DNA of 64,000 bases from assembly GCA_018389105.1 (NCBI GenBank), contig JACATO010000631.1, positions 124,001 through 188,000 on the forward strand, read 5' to 3'. Numbering within the stretch: position 1 is the first letter of the stretch; each line of letters starts with the position of its first letter. Shown in pieces: positions 35,942 to 49,100 of the stretch. The position numbers and the translations under genes were made by a program. This stretch comes from Nautilus pompilius. Lineage: Eukaryota > Mollusca > Cephalopoda > Nautilida > Nautilidae. The notes below the pieces were generated by a model that was not told the DNA's origin, searched no databases, and worked only from the letters and a program-made list of their open reading frames with translations.

Positions 35942-38900
35942 GCCATTTTGTCTTATCATTTGATGCATTGGCTATTTAAATGATTTACTCAGAGGTTTAT
36001 CTCTCTCATCATGGTTTGTTGAACATTGGCTTGACATTCTCTCAGTATTGCACTTTTTTGCACAATGTGTTGGCTCAGTGAATAGTTGCTCAGCACACAC
36101 ACACATTGGCGTCATTCCATCTGTTGGCTTGCATCCTTCTCATGCATTGGTAATCTTCTTGACATGGGAGCTATTACCTTTATAGAGATTTTAGTATGCA
36201 TAAGTTATTATACAGAGATATTTTCAATTATGGAGTAAGTTAATTAACATTACATTTAGGTTAATCTAAATTATTTGATGTTCATAATTAGGCTAGTTTA
36301 TAACAGATTTCCTTGATTATTATAGCATTCTATCAGAAATTGAATTTCACTGGTGTTGTAAATTATCTGCTTCGTGAATAATGGTTTAATTGCTGTTTCT
36401 AGGGAGGCTTCTTGTTTTTTTTTTAAATTTTTCTTAATGTGAAATTGATTTGCCAAGTTTTGATTTAAATAAGGAATTTTTGTGAAAGATTTATTTCTCA
36501 GGGTTTTATGTGAACAAGGTGTTTTTCTTTTTTTTATTTGTTTAATCTGCATGTGTACAACTATAAAAAGTGGATACACTGTTGTAGCATCTTTGTTTTC
36601 CCTGTATTTTAAGATTTTCCGATAAAGAGATGGTATCTGGTGTGAACAATGCAAAATCCTCGGTGCAGCGGACAATTCGACTAAGCATTCAGGAACAATA
36701 TCCATTTGTAGAAAAATACCTAACTCAAATTATACCAAAAAAAGAGGGTTTAAAAGTTGTCAAATGGTAAGTTAATTCTCATTGTTGTATTCTGTACAAG
36801 TCAGCTAATCGAGTTATGAGGTGAAATATTATTGGTCAGGGGACTAATTTAAAACCTGGACTCGTGCAAATGGAAAACATTAAATTTTATGCAAGGTGAG
36901 ATAACTGTGATTTGCGGAAAACGAAGTGGTTTGTTTAAAGTAGTTATTCACAGAATTATTTTTAAAAATATCATTTACCTAAGGTGACTGTTAAATTTCT
37001 TTCAATTAATTGTTGTTGTTTTTTTTGTTTTTATTTCCAGCAGAGAGGAATATTTTAATTTACACGGAAGTTAATTTTTGCTCAGTGGCATCTTCATGCA
37101 AATATCAATGTTTGACAGAGTTGTCATTGTGGAGCAAAGAATTTAGAGAATCTGTACTTTCAGTGTTTAAATTCACACACATTTAATTCTAACAAAAATA
37201 TTTTTAAGAATGATTCACAATTTTGAGCATAGAAATTAACTGAAACAAAAGCTAGAGAGTACTCCACTTGAACAACATGACTGGGCCTTGTATCAAACGG
37301 CCTTCTCCCAGTGTACGTTTACGTGAAAAAGGCAGAACAGTTGAAACACAGTGTCTATGTACACTCTATGCTTCCATTGTTGACTCTGCAGCAGGTGTTT
37401 GATCACTCTTTCTCTTTGATAATTGAAAAAAAATTTACTTTATTTATTTTGGGTTTTCTATCTGTTGTAGCCATGAACACATAGAACTGTTGGCTTCAGC
37501 TAGTGGAGAAATATTGTTTTTCAAACAGAGAGATGGCCCCTATATACCAACGCTCAAATTAATACATAAATGTGAGTATTTTCAGCCAAATTTATTTTGG
37601 AATATTTTCAGTTTCTAAAGTATATATATATATATTTTAACTCTTTCCTTGCTTTATAGATGAAGGTTACCGTTTAAGATTATATATTGCCTTAAATATA
37701 TTTGAGATGGTTATAAAAAGATTCAAGATTTGTTTGAAGGCATTGTTGAACACTAGTTTCTTTCATTCCACTATTCATTTTCTTGTCTCCACCTTTCTGT
37801 AGATCCCTTTATTCTTCCAAAGATGCAAGTGGACAAAGGTGCAATACGATTTGTGCTCAGCGGTGCAAACATCATGTGTCCTGGCCTGACATCACCTGGA
37901 GCCAAAATGACACAGGTAAACAAAGACAGCATCGTTGTATCCTTTTGATGTGGTCAGGTTAGACTTTTTATGGTAAAAGAAAACTGGATGTTGCTTTCAG
38001 TAAATGGCATCTTTCGTTCTTTTGTTATTAGTAACAGAACTAATAAACGTACATTTCAGAAATATTTTGCTGTTGCCTTCTTTGGGATTTGGTGCTGAGA
38101 AAGAATGACTTTTGGAGTGATGTTAATTTTTAGTGAACAGGCAGAACTAGTCTTGGGCTTGCTCACTGCCTGTTGGTTGCTAGGTTTTGTTACAGTTTTT
38201 TTCAACCAATGCAGAACAGCATCTGCATATAAACATCAGTACATTCCACTACAGTCGTCTTCCTCAGAACCAAAGCTAGATGATAGCAACAGGGAAGGGC
38301 ATTAAAACACAGGTCCATTAGGAAATACCCTCCACTTACTGTGAGAATAACACATCACTAATAACATTCCAATCTTCTAAAACTAAACCAATTTTATTTT
38401 TATTTTTTTAACTAGGGACACATTTAATCTGTTCATTTGCTTTCATGCAATGGCTAATTTGTTTGTGTCCATAACTTTGCTTGTGCACAGCTTTTTTTTT
38501 TTTTTTAGCCATTTACAGAATAAGAATTTTACTCAATTATCTCCCTTATCAAACCTTGTGAGTACTATCATACATGCTTCCGAACTAATCTGCTTCTGTT
38601 TTCATGTTATTTATTGGGTAACTAGTTTTGGATAGACCAACAAAAAAGCTATCTGATATTACATTAGTATTAAATTTTTTTTTCATTTATTTATGATTAT
38701 TGGTATTTTGTGTAATTCTGTGAGCAGGATGACTACTGTCTACTGTTCTGACTGTTGTATGTAGTCTTATCTTTTGCAGAAACTTAGGCCAAATTTAGTT
38801 ATTCCACTATATTCAGGGATGATGATAAATCAGAATTCTGTAATCAGTCAACCTGCATCTGATCAAGCTAATTAAACAATGTGAAATGGTCTTGTTAACA

Positions 38901-40612
38901 AAGTCGTATTGACGTGTGAAAAAACGATCTGCCTCCGACAAGTTATTGTTATCTAATTTTCATTGAAAATGCATTTGAAACTGTTTTGCTTAGTTAAGCA
39001 GCAGCATTTCTCTTGAGATACTTGCAAGGATGAACAACTAGGTTGTAGGGTAGCCTGTTCATGGATAGTGAGATTCTTAGATTTCATTTGTATTGGCTAC
39101 TAAAATTATCTATGTTGTAATGTTTGCTTCTCACCCTGAGATTCTGCAGATTACTATAAACTCCAGATTTTTAAAGGGAATTAAGAATTTCCCCAACCAA
39201 GCTGGGTGGACCTCATTGTTGTTAGTTGTTTTATTTGATGGTTTTGTTAAATTTTAAATATGCTGCTTCATGTATGTAATACTGCCACTGAAATGAAGGC
39301 AAAAAATCCTATAAGGGAAATAACTCTTATTGATAAAATTTATAGTGAATATGTCATCATCTTGTATCTCCTTGTGAGTATAAATGTGCAAAGACTTTCT
39401 GGTGATTATGAAGCAAAACGCTACAAAATCAGTCACACTGTACCTTTTTTGTATCCCTTAACCAGCTACCATTTCAGTCAATTATGGCCGAAGGAAAGCA
39501 GCATGCATTGGCTATAGGTCAAACTAAAATTTCAACTGATGAAATGTAAGTATTTTTGTATGTTCACTTTAGCTTGCAATATGAAGCACTTCAATTACTA
39601 GGGCAAGGTGTACTTCATTTGCTTGTATTTTTAATTAGTCTGTTCAAGAAAGTTGGAAATCATGGTAATGTTCTCGGATGGAAAGCTGCTCAGTGCAGGT
39701 GGGAATTTAACTAGGATGGAAACTGCAGTTGCTGCAGAATCTGCTTTTAATGACACTGTTGTTTCTCCAAGCAAGTATTGACTCATCAATGACTTGTGCT
39801 TTAGTTCATTTTCTATAAATTAGAAATTCTACTTGGCAATGTGCTTTCTTGCAGACTGACATGCTCTTATCGGTATAAAACAGATTTCTACTCCCAGGGG
39901 CAGTTCACAAAAGTCTGAGATTTTGAGTGTACCTTTAATCATCTTATTAGGTGATGTAATCCAGAATATTAATGGGTGTGGATAGTAGAAACAGCTGCAT
40001 CTGTTGACACCTCTCATCTTCTATATTATCCAGCCCTCTCTTTATAGAAACATTTAAATCAACCTTTCATAGGCTCTGTCCTGTTTTGTTCTCCCCTCTC
40101 CTCATTTGACTACAGAATTGATGTCTTAATTTCACTTGACAAAGCAAGACAAGGTCACATGCTGAAGTTGTTAGGTGACTATTATTAGCAAAATCATTAT
40201 TTTATCCATTTAAAGCTAGTGTTATTGTAATATGCAGCTAATGTCAAGAGGTAGTTTGCAAATAACACTTTTGTCAAAGTTCTTTAACAATGATTAAACT
40301 TTAAAAGGTTACAGGGTATTCTTCATTAAAAATTAGAGTACAGAATACCAATAGTATAAATATGTTGCACATGATTAATCATCTCTAACAGACCAGTATG
40401 TTCTGTTCTGTTCTAAAAATATGGCAGCCTCAGTGGTATCTGGTAATTTTAAAATTTAGGAGCATTATTTGTATTATTGTTCATGTTGATGTATTTTTAA
40501 TTGTTTGTATTTTTCAAATGTTTACTTCAGACTGGAGAAGAACAAAGGTATAGGAATAGAGAACCTACATTACTTGAATGATGGTCTATGGTGCATGAAG
40601 CCAGTGAAATAG
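31364..40612 (+). CDS. MCTS1: MCTS1 re-initiation and release factor (complete, 179 aa)
   Basis: Exons: 31364-31374, 36614-36766, 37471-37571, 37803-37915, 39466-39545, 40531-40612 (TAG). The first coding exon is 11 nt (MFK plus two bases), as in vertebrate MCTS1, followed by a 5.2 kb intron. The N-terminal MCT domain covers about 1-88 ([40 protein letters not shown]). The PUA domain covers about 90-172 ([53 protein letters not shown]). Human MCTS1 has 181 residues. With DENR it acts in the cytoplasm on the 40S subunit, recycling tRNA/40S and promoting re-initiation after uORFs. It seems more diverged than this usually conserved family, and the exon 4/5 join is about three residues shorter than in human. 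An alternative acceptor after the CAG at 39477 would also keep the frame and drop four more residues. Confidence 0.92.
34490..35410 (+). mobile_element. Decayed Tc1/mariner-like element in MCTS1 intron 1
   Basis: Reading across frames: [14 protein letters not shown], then [13 protein letters not shown], a block around 35215-35245 giving the [10 protein letters not shown] type motif, and [16 protein letters not shown]. This order matches the Tc1 transposase C-terminal half (Y.D.ILRP, DNARPH.AR, PWPALSPDLNPIEH, then R..AC...G). Many stops and frame changes. The upstream part (34500-34900) is more eroded. Terminal inverted repeats were not identified. Confidence 0.55.
35911..35937 (+). repeat. 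CT microsatellite
   Basis: Pure (CT)n, 27 bases, in MCTS1 intron 1. Confidence 0.95.
38141..38305 (+). other. Possible orphan terminal exon inside MCTS1 intron 4
   Basis: An open frame entered after a CAG acceptor at 38138-38140 (or a TTTTTAG acceptor ending at 38133). It encodes a hydrophobic helix ([19 protein letters not shown]), then a polar tail ([20 protein letters not shown]) and a TAA. The layout resembles the last exon of a membrane protein, with one transmembrane segment and a short cytoplasmic tail. I do not recognise the family. It could be an alternative or nested gene exon, a pseudogene piece or chance. It does not splice into MCTS1, whose PUA domain continues at 39466. Confidence 0.25.
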
Positions 40613-40733
40613 AGACGTGGACTTGTGGTGAACAAAATCTGAAAACTAATCCACATTCTCTGCCATCCATGACTTTCATGCCCACCTGGCATTGTGGGAA
40701 TGGTGTGTGCATGTACACACCTGTAAATATCAT

Positions 40734-40767
<34 letters not shown>

Positions 40768-40775
40768 TCTCTCTC
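40734..40775 (+). repeat. CT microsatellite in the MCTS1 3' UTR
   Basis: (CT)n with a single G interruption at about 40755, 120 bp after the MCTS1 stop codon. If the transcript runs to 41.36 kb, this is a CU tract in the mRNA. Confidence 0.9.
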
Positions 40776-41350
40776 GTAGATCATCCTTAGGAGCTTGGAG
40801 AAAAATCAAATACCTTTCTTGATCTCAACATGTATTTGTCATTTTGTGGTTGTTGCTGGGTCTATTGTATAGGACAAAGATGGTCTTCTGCATAATGGCA
40901 CAACCACGTGGTTGCTGGCGGCAAGTTTACGATGGCCCCTATCACAGTATCAGCTACAAAAAATGCTAACACACAATCCAACACTGATTACTAATGTCTC
41001 CAATAATCTTACATCAGTCCCACTTTATCTGATTTGGCTTTCTCGTGATTTAAGTTCTAGAGTTCTTTCCAACATGGTTTCCACAGATTTTTTTTTTTTT
41101 TAGTGATTTCTTTATTTATATAGAACTATTGCAGAAAAAATTATTTTTTCCTATATTACTTTACCCTATGAGAAATATGCAATTCTCTACCATGGAAGAA
41201 GGGGAGATAATTTATCTTTCATCTGATTTCATGCAAAATATTTCAGTGGCTTGTCACAAATTACATTATTTGTTTTTGTAAAGCATCTAAAGGAAAAATG
41301 TACAGTTAAAAAATATATTTAAAAATTTTTTTGTACTTTATCTTTGAAAA

Positions 41351-41356
41351 AATAAA
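41351..41356 (+). terminator. Candidate polyadenylation signal of MCTS1
   Basis: AATAAA 740 bp after the TAG stop. The 3' UTR so defined would include the CT repeat at 40734-40775. Further A-rich hexamers follow near 41.57 kb, so alternative ends are possible. Confidence 0.4.
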
Positions 41357-41359
41357 ATG

Positions 41360-44300
41360 ACTACTGTTTATCCTGTAAATAACATAGCATGAATTTATGA
41401 ATTATTTTGGCCTTATCATAATAATATTTACAGTGATTATTTATCTCTCCTTGTTGGGGTTAAGTTTGTTGATATAACATGTTTGGTTTTTTTAAAGAAA
41501 TATATACGGTTTGTTTTTGCAGATAGTCTTTTTAAGAAAAACATTTCAGGGCTCTGAAAGTTAAATAATAAAAAGTCAGGAGCATTAACTTACCAGCTGA
41601 TACTGAAATGGTGAGCCCTCTAAGATTTGCAGGTTATAGGATAGACTTTTTTTATATGCTGCCAACATGGCTAGATTGCTTCAAGGTTCACAGTGTCATT
41701 AGCAAGAAATAGTATCCTATCTGACTGGGAATAGAAGGAACTTAGGCTGTGTCGTTATTGCCATCTCATAAGTGAAAACACATGATCATCTTGTTTAGCC
41801 AGCAGTAATGAATTTGTAGCCTTTGTTGGTCTGATTCTCAGCAAGAAATGCTCAGGACAAAATATAAATGCTGATTGGCAAATATCAGAAGCAAATAAAA
41901 GAGAAATGAGAAATAACCATTATATTGGAACTGATTAGTAATATCCACTGTTTGCTAATCATATTAACTAGAATAAAACTGCTCACTCAAGAGTTGAATT
42001 ATGGCCTTGAAATCTTTGGAAATATGAGAGAGGTCTGAGATAAATTAATGCATAAATAAGACCAATTTCACAAAATGGTCTAAAGTTGTATCTCAGCACA
42101 ATATTGCAATACCAGATATCCTGAACTTAAGAAAATGAGCATTGAAGACTAAACTGGAAGGAACTTGAAGTAGTATATATTTTTTTTAAGTTATTGTCAT
42201 ATAAAACAGCAACAAATCACTATACACCATGATATATGTATACTACATTAATGGCCTATTTCAGAGATTTCTCTTTCATTTGCATCTGGTTTTATAAATA
42301 AATATCTGCAATTCTGTGCAAGTTTGTTTGTTTGTTTTCTTTTTGTTGAGGTGGATGGGCATTTGAGGTGTAATTGTTTTTTAACAGCTTGATGTGATAC
42401 TTAAAGCAGAAAAACTACTTTGAGCAAATACTGTTAACTAGCAAATACATTTCTCTGAGCATGACAAACGGAATTTAGATTAAACAACCTTTAAATTGTG
42501 CTAATATAAATCTTGAGTCGGTCGAAAACAAGCAGAATAAGGACAACCTTTTTAAAAAAGAAATTGTTTCTCTGATGAGTTGCAGTTCTTGCAAACAACA
42601 AACGTTTGTTTGGTCAACGTCTCTTTGAAGTCTCTTCTCCCCCCATTCCCAGCGATCTAACCGCCCTGAATTTTCGTACTTATTGTCATACTTCAAGTAG
42701 AATCATTCTAATACGAGATATTTGCCGCTAACATTTTTAAAATGAGGAACAGCCTGGTGGGGAGGGTTGACTGAGGACACTTTAAGAGCTGCAGGAAAAC
42801 TGCAAGTGCCCTAGTGAGATTAAGAGATCTGAATGTTTAGCATCCAGGTATTAAGGGACACCTCCAATTGCTTAGTTTTAATTTGCATTTCTGGATCTCT
42901 TAGTAATCAATCCCCCCCCTTCTCAAAACTGTAACACGAATTGTGTAATGAAACAATATTACAAAAATAGTTTTTTAATGGAATAAAGCATGAAGGTGAT
43001 GTCAAATTGTTGTTTGTTTGTTTTTTTTTGCTGTAGTATGGTATTTGTGAACAGTAGGCATGAGACTGGACTTTTAAAAGTTCACCTCTGGAAACTTCTC
43101 TGTTTACTTGGTAACTACTTTCATTTTTTTTACCAAGTATAATCAGATTTATAGTAAATCATCCGACTACAGTCCGATCTAGACTTTAGAAAATTCTTTT
43201 ATTTTCAGTATAATTGGAGCGTTAATCAGCATTGTTGACTGAAATAGTTTTTCTTTTGTAAGCCATGTAATTACTGCGATTTCTACATAAGAAAATCTAA
43301 GTTCCATCTTTACACCCATGAAAATGAAAATAAATATACCCTGTTTAACATTGTTTACAGTATCTTGTAAATAAATAAGTGCAGATATGAACTCCGATTA
43401 CAACAGTTTTAGGGTTTTTTTTTTCTTCTTTAATCCTTAATTAGGATCAGTTAGGTAATCCACTTTTTCAAATGTTTCTTTTCCTGACAGTGGAATGGTC
43501 TCTTAAATTTTCAGCAAAATCCAGATGCTTAATCTTTTTCAAGAAGGTTGAATGCTCTACCCTTAAAACGAAGGAGGGAAATGCTTGCTGTGAACAGCAG
43601 CAGACACTGACAGCTTCATACACGTTCTGCTATAGTAATTTGAGGGCCACTTTTCTCGCTGACCCTGTTCTCTAGTTAACCACGTTGCTAGGGCATTTTT
43701 CCACCATGACTTGTGGTGGTGGTGGTGGTGTCAGCACATCTGAGAATGACTCACGATTTGACCTTCATACTAAACACTAACAGATGAGAAATGACATTTT
43801 AATAACTTTGTTGTTGTTTTTACTTTGATTAGCTACATGTAGCTGGTTTTAATAATAAATTAGCATTTTATTTTTTATGCAGATAATTAATGAAACAATA
43901 AATTGATTTTATAAAGACTTGTTCTACATTTTAGGGTTGTTTATTACCTTGTATTTTCCACAGCTATGACCTACCTGTATCAGTTTTGCTGTTGTCTGTG
44001 ATGGAGACTTTGTTACAACATGCTCTTGCTGCTAGAGATCTGGCAAGATTAGTTTATATGCTTTGGATTTCCACCCATATTTAAGGTGGTGATATTATGT
44101 ATTAAACTTCAGGTGTGTTCTTAAAGAGGATAAAACAAAACAAGGGAGAGAACTGAAACCATCAGGTTGTGTCTTCCCAGATTATTATTAATTCTGACAA
44201 AATTCACATTTCTTTAGTCATGCACTCACTAAAAGAATTACTGGCACTAGATTAACTGGATATACCACTGGACCATGTCTTTAATCATATGTAAATCCCA

Positions 44301-46150
44301 TCTTTAGTAACTCAAAGAAATGGGATTTTATCTGGTATGTAGAAAAGTTTTATCCTTATTCCATGTCAGCAGCTTTTGATGACCATGAGAGCAAAATGTT
44401 CATGTTTTAATGAATCAATTCCCATAGTAACTTTCAGGTTATCCAGGAAGAGTAACTCAATATTCCCTACCTCCAAATATATGTGCTGGTTGACTATACA
44501 ACCAGAAATGATGATTGATGTCTCTCTGCTCTATTTTTAGAATCAGCTTTGTTCTAAAACAGCTGTAGGAAAAGAAAAAAAAAACGAATGTTTGTTTCCT
44601 AGTTAGGATCTGCCAACAGTAAAGTTTAACTTAGAGTTTTGTTTTTTCCTATTTCCCCAGTAATTTAGCATCTGTTTCAGAGATACTTGAAATTGCTCTC
44701 AACAGAGGCTTTCTGAAATATTGAAACGTGGTGGTGTTCAGAACACAGATATTAATCAACATGTTTGAGGGTGCTCCAGAGATTTAATATCTGGATATGG
44801 GTAATAGCAGCTTCAGCTGGATCATATTAAACTTGAGATTTCTAACTTGTCCAACAATATAATAGCGTATTATCTTAAATCTACCAAGACTAAAAGTTGG
44901 GTACTTTGAGCAGAAACAGAATCTAGGTTTGGATTTAGGACAGGACATTGTTTAGTTTGACTGAAGAGGTCATAAGAAGAAGCCATTTTAGTAGTAAAAG
45001 ATACCATCCCAGGAAACATTTTCAAAAGTGTGCAGTATTTAGACTGTGCACAGTCTGTTTACTTGCCGTGGTTCTGTGACCGGATGAAAACAAAGTTTAT
45101 ACTTTGATTCATAAGTGAATAACTGTCTGACTTTACATATGCAGTTTGCCATTTTTCATAAAAGGAAAACAACTCCCATTTTTACCCTATTACAGATTTA
45201 AAAAGAACTTAATTCTTTTATTCACCATCTCTTTTTCACCTTAATGTTACTGAGCCAAGACAGAGCAACCATTTTTGACAATCACTTCACTGTATTACAC
45301 AACTGCCTGCTAGAACTCTTCATTTCCAGGTGGGGAAAAAGAAACACCAGGGACATTCACAAATTTGAGCTGCTTCCTCTATCATGGCAAACTAACCATT
45401 GGACTACTGTGCCACCAAATTACTGAGTTGCAGGATTTCATGTAAATTATCAGTAGACATGCACGGTATAACTATAGTATGCATTATGGTATTGCAAAGA
45501 TTTTGTGCCTATTGAAGTAGTATGTGACACATTGTGTCATATGTTTATTGTAGCATCATTTATTTATATTTGCTTTGTGAATTCATGGAATCGTGTTGTG
45601 TATAATTATCGTATTTTCGTGGAGAAAAATGCTGACACACTATTGAAAGCCCCCCAGATTCGAGAAGCATTGCACCTTATAAGAATCCTGCCTCAGTAGT
45701 TTCATGGTTGGTTTATTGGCCTAGACATGGCTCTAGTCCAAACCATGATTGGATGGGGGCAGAATCAATAAAAATGGATTTGGAACACTTCAAATTCCTG
45801 TGCAGGCAAGACACACTCCAAGAATTTGCTGTTAACCAGAATATTGTTTTGATCCTGGCCAAAAGTTTGTCAATGGTGGTTACCTCCATCTGGAGAAATG
45901 CTTCATCTGATTCACAATCGAGAAGCTATTGCCATCTTTCTGATGGAATAGAGAGATCAGGATAAAAGAATTCACCTGAAAATGCTGCCAAACGAGATTA
46001 CCTGCAGTTGATGAATGAGGAAGTGGGACAGATTCTGTTCTGGGGGCAGCTAAAGGTGGTTGGGTGTAAGACTGCTGAGAAGATCTATATCCACCTTTCT
46101 AGAAAGGCTGGTATTACGATAAAGCACTACTGTCAATGACTTGCAATGCT
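41360..46150. other. Intergenic region between MCTS1 and the FAS1 gene 3' end
   Basis: About 4.8 kb, AT-rich, between two gene 3' ends. It contains short random open frames only. No exon with splice sites and homology was found, and no transposon was recognised. A patch with more CpG lies at about 42.5-42.7 kb. Confidence 0.6.
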
Positions 46151-46156
46151 TTTATT
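46151..46156 (-). terminator. Candidate polyadenylation signal of the FAS1 gene
   Basis: AATAAA on the minus strand about 30 nt after the stop codon, implying a very short 3' UTR. A second AATAAA overlaps the stop codon itself. Other more distant signals cannot be excluded. Confidence 0.45.
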
Positions 46157-46184
46157 TCACTAAATCAAGAAGAAAATAAAATCT

Positions 46185-49100
46185 TTATTTTCCTACAATA
46201 TTTGGGTTGATGCTTGGGGGTATCAACACTTCATCAATGACATGCACTATGCCATTGTCAGCATCCAAGTCGGCTTCTTTAATAGTGGCATTATTTAATT
46301 TTACTTCACCTTAAAAAAGAAATAAAAAATATTTAAATTATTGTTTTATTTTTACTCACTTATCTGAAGAATAAAAAAGCTAACAATGAAATTAGGAATA
46401 AAATTCCTACTACACCTTTAGCCAAATTCTAGAACACCTAACATCCTATCGCCTTTGCAAATAGATTCTGTTTTCTGATAAGACCAACTGCAGAAATACT
46501 CTCCAGTAATTTATTATACGATGTGAATAGAGACAGAACCCTAGATTTTGTATGGCTTCATAATGCTTCTCTTCATCTTTGAGGGGGTTTGAATAAACGT
46601 CACCCAGGCTGCAGCATTTTTATCCCTGCCTAGTACTTTTTTTTTTTCTTTTTGCTCTACATTAACATTAATCTCTGGGTGATTATAATCATGTAAAACC
46701 GCAGAATGGTGACTTTAACCTTTCACTAGACCTGAACGAGTCCCACCATTAATTTTGTGTAAAATCCAAGCCCTTTCCCAGAAACATGATGGGGCCCACT
46801 TAAATATTTCTGACAACTTTTCACCGGTAATTATAAGACATATGGTCATTATGGCTCACAGCTTCTGTTGGAACATTGCACCTAAATAACTTTGTTGCGC
46901 TATACGTCTATGTTTACAACTCCTTGGCGCGAAAGAATGTTATGAAGCTTGAAAGATGCGGACATTTGATGGAATATAACCAACCTGCTTTCAGGGAGAT
47001 GGACAAATGGTTTCCTGGAAGAAGGGTGGCAAGCTTCAGTTGTGCCTTCACCAGATATTTGTAGTAGAGTCCAGACACAATATGGTAGTCAGCCACTTCT
47101 GAGAAGAACAATAATACTTTATGAAATTGATGAGGAATGCTAAAAAAAGAGGGGGGGACTTTATCTTTTGGTTTACAGGTAAGTAACTGAGATAAGAATG
47201 AAAAAGAAAAAAATATTTCCCACTTTTTATTTGTTTTTAGATATATACCCAAAAATCTAGATATTCCAAAAGGTTCATCAATAAATATTTGGGGGTATTT
47301 TGGTAGAAATGGGGGGGGGCAAAAGAAAGTGGAGAAACTATGCATTTACTTTAAAATAAGGGTTTGCTTCAATCCTCGCCCTAACCCAGGACCCATAAAC
47401 AGGGCTGAACATCAGGGGTTAAATAAACCCCAGCGGTCGCCCTGTCAAAATCTTCAGGGTCTGAACATTTCACGCGACAGAAATCAGTTCATAAGTCGAA
47501 ACTCCAGAGGGAGGAATGGTCAACCGAAATATTCTTTACCTTTCGTGTTTGAATGAGAGCTCAGCATCATCCTCCATTCCGCGTCGCTCAACTTGTTGAA
47601 GGCCGCGTTGGAAGGAGCGAACAGCGAGAAGTGAGCTGGGGGAAGAGACAGAAGAAGCCAGAGTAGAAACATCATCTACCTTAATTCCGCTGTTCCCGGC
47701 ACTTGGACGATTTTCGGGCTTTTGAGTTCCCGGGACCAATGGGCTGCTGGCGGTGAGACGACTCGCTATAGCCGGGTGTTGGTGGCATCGCTGACAACTG
47801 TGGAGGTACCAGCATCTTTGCCGGGATGTAGAGTATGATAATAAAATTACCCTCGCGACCAAAGTCATGGCTACTAATATATACAGCGAACTCTCGTTAA
47901 ACCGGATCTCAAGGGACGACGATTTTGTCCGGATTATCGAAAATGTGACAGACGGGATTTCTACTTACTTTTCTTGCTTTTTCAAGGATAACAGAGCTCT
48001 GTGTTCCCAACAGTAAGGCAACTTCCTTCCTCGTCGGTTTGGATACAAGAGCCTGCTCTTCGCCTTGGCCGTCATCCTCACCCTCATCTTCTTTTCCCTG
48101 GCTCCCACTCTTTCCCACCTCCTCAGCTGACAGATCCTTCCACGTTTGTCAAATCGTCATCCATCCATAAAGGGGCCTTGCTCTGCTGCAGACCCACTCC
48201 GCGACTCGGCCCCAGAGACGTGGAGGAAGTCGGCATGGCTGACGTGGCTGTAATTCCTTTCCAGCTTGCAGTTAGGTGATGCATGGCTTCTGAAACATTC
48301 CGTGGCTTGCAATCGGATGTCTCGAGCTCAGAGAGCCCGATAAACCTTCTTCGCCGAAGCGATAGTACACGGACTGCTGCATTCGGCCGGGGGGGGATAG
48401 TAATCGCGCACTGGGGAGCTCTAATTTGGGATGAGCTGGACCACTGGTCGACGAAAGCCACCATCTTCCTAGTCCTTGCAGCCATCTTTGCATCAAGAAC
48501 GTGGAGCCATTCAGCGAAGAGCACCGTATTCGTCCCTGCATTTCTTGAATGCCCGGAGAGACATGGTAGAGTTTTCGCATATTTGAAGCAACGTGTCTCT
48601 TGAAATCTCCCGGTAACCGACGGCTGCTGCAGCTCTTTACTCCGTTTTCCGCCATGGCAGGTTTCTCCTCTGAATGCAAGAGCTCTGTCAGGCGACGAGT
48701 TGCAGAACAGTCCCGTCTCATCCGCACTGGGAGCGCGGCGTGGAGGCGAGGAAGTTCTCTCTGCATCCATCCAGCCTCCGCGTGTGTTTGTGGTTCCCGT
48801 GGCCTTCTGAAGGCTCAACCCATGGCGTTCCCGGAAACGTGGTCGGCCATCCTGAAGACGCCCTGAAGTAGACAGTTCTCGGGTCGACATTCGTCTTACT
48901 TTCGGAACCGTCGGGTCTTCTCAGCCAACCGAACACCGCAAATAGGGACAGTTGTTGTTGTTGTTGTTGTTGTTTTGTTTGCACGACCCTGGACGGGGAA
49001 GCATCCAAACGCGGCAGCCTCGACATCTTCACGGCCGCAGTCGTCTCCGAGAGAGTGGGACGTGAGGCGAGGCGGTGCGGGGTTAGGGGTCCGTCGCGGC

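Larger units (their letters stand above)
31375..36613 (+). other. MCTS1 intron 1
   Basis: 5.2 kb intron with donor GTGAGT and acceptor TTTTAAG. CpG-rich for its first 250 bases, then AT-rich. It holds the Tc1-like remnant at about 34.5-35.4 kb and a CT microsatellite at 35911-35937. No other exon was recognised. Confidence 0.7.

Noticed and set aside
40570-40809. Arg/Glu-repeat open frames on the minus strand
   Set aside because: They are translations of the CT microsatellite in the MCTS1 3' UTR.
48123-48890. 255-aa minus-strand open frame as an intact gene
   Set aside because: It is decayed Tigger transposase: conserved blocks change frame and the later catalytic part is scrambled.
48718-49032. 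Poly-glutamine protein on the minus strand
   Set aside because: The Q run is a TTG microsatellite inside the Tigger region; the rest of the frame has no homology.
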